Assembly (NCBI GenBank): GCA_002483865.1
Contig: DLIT01000094.1
Span: forward strand, 1-5,993
Reading direction: 5' to 3'
Source of the DNA: Brevundimonas sp. UBA7635
Lineage (GTDB): Bacteria; Pseudomonadota; Alphaproteobacteria; Caulobacterales; Caulobacteraceae
Length of the DNA stretch: 5,993 nucleotides
Position 1 is the first letter of the stretch; each line of letters begins with the position of its first letter. The position numbers and the translations under genes were made by a program. Under the pieces are notes generated by a model. That model was not told the DNA's origin and did no database searches. It worked only from the letters and a program-made list of their open reading frames with translations. Below, one piece after another: positions 5,513 through 5,993 of this stretch.

Positions 5513-5520
5513 ATGGTTAA
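5513..5520 (-). promoter_or_regulatory. CtrA-like half-site
   Basis: The minus strand reads TTAACCAT at 5520-5513. This 8-mer is a known half-site of the cell-cycle regulator CtrA in Caulobacter and relatives (full site TTAA-N7-TTAA). It lies 87 bases before the start of the gene at 5607. A short imperfect dyad GGTT-AAGTTG-AACC (5515-5528) overlaps it. A single half-site is weak evidence. Confidence 0.3.
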
Positions 5521-5606
5521 GTTGAACCGCAAAGTCGGCTCCGAGTTTGCTTAGGCAAGATCGGGATAGCGATGGCAATCCCGAACCGGGACGGCAGGGA
5601 TGCGGT

Positions 5607-5993
5607 ATGTTCGAATTTGGACGAGATCTTCGTCGCCTTTTTGAAAAAGCCAGGGACAGCGAGGATCTCGGCTGGCTGGAGCTGATCGGCGTCAGCCTGT
5701 TGGAGACCGAGGCCCGGCAACAGTCGGTCGAGGCCGGACGCGTATCCTGCGCCCACCCCTTCGAGATGAGCATCCGCGCCAGCCTGCTGTGGCGCGAGCA
5801 CGCCCGTCGCAGTGGCTCTGCCAGCAGCCTGGCCAAGGCCGAAGCCGAGGCACACGCCGCGACCCGCCACGCTCATAACGACGAACAATCGCAGCGTGCC
5901 GTCATCGAATTGGCGCAGGCCGGACTGCTGGCTTTCGACCTGAGCGGCGGCCCGGAACGGCTGGCGGCGGCCGAGGCCCTGGTGGCCGCCCTG
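5607..5993 (+). CDS. Helical hypothetical protein, 3' end cut off by the window edge
   Basis: An open frame of 129 codons runs from ATG 5607 to the window end without a stop. The Shine-Dalgarno GCAGGGA at 5594-5600 is six bases before the ATG. There is no signal peptide, so the product is probably cytosolic. The N-terminus MFEFGRDLRRLFEKARDSED is followed by LGWLELIGVSLLETEARQQS and a long Ala/Arg/Glu-rich helical stretch (55-129) in which repeated helix pairs resemble a TPR-like solenoid. The third-position GC and steady helix pattern support coding. It looks like a Caulobacterales conserved hypothetical protein, but I cannot assign a function. A CtrA-like half-site lies upstream, and the previous gene ends 132 bases before it on the same strand. 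Confidence 0.82.
   Translation, partial: MFEFGRDLRRLFEKARDSEDLGWLELIGVSLLETEARQQSVEAGRVSCAHPFEMSIRASLLWREHARRSGSASSLAKAEAEAHAATRHAHNDEQSQRAVIELAQAGLLAFDLSGGPERLAAAEALVAAL

Overview
The window looks like chromosomal sequence of a GC-rich alphaproteobacterium, most likely Caulobacteraceae (Caulobacter, Brevundimonas or Phenylobacterium type). The grounds are high third-position GC, a DUF1491 gene (an alphaproteobacterial family), several small proteins of the kind seen in Caulobacterales, and promoter-like sites resembling EcfG/SigT and CtrA motifs. The genus cannot be fixed from this sequence alone. I see no mobile element, CRISPR array, tRNA or rRNA.

Layout, left to right. A truncated secreted-protein gene runs leftward off the window (260 to 1). 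Divergent from it is a DUF1491 gene with a TTG start (318-644). Next is a hypothetical cytosolic protein gene (771-1160) preceded by a possible general-stress promoter. It converges on a 45-residue single-span membrane protein gene on the minus strand (1325-1188). A 208-base divergent regulatory gap with two inverted repeats leads to prfC (1534-3165, release factor RF3), which ends in a strong intrinsic terminator. Then comes ada (3268-4329, adaptive-response alkylation repair), preceded by a dyad that may cover its ribosome binding site. ada converges on a yczE-type membrane protein gene (4937-4326), and the two share the bases CTAG as overlapping TAG stops. Upstream of yczE on the same strand is a 39-codon ORF (5057-4938) whose TGA directly abuts the yczE ATG. 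The right end has a small secreted protein gene (5133-5474) and the 5' part of a helical hypothetical gene (from 5607), with a CtrA-like half-site between them.

The two well-understood genes are housekeeping or stress functions: RF3 recycles class I release factors, and Ada removes alkyl groups from DNA and activates transcription. They are separated by a terminator and are probably independent units. I find no multi-gene defence, secretion or biosynthetic system here. The least expected items are the small ORF coupled to yczE, the internal repeat in YczE, the 45-residue membrane protein, and the dyads upstream of prfC and ada.
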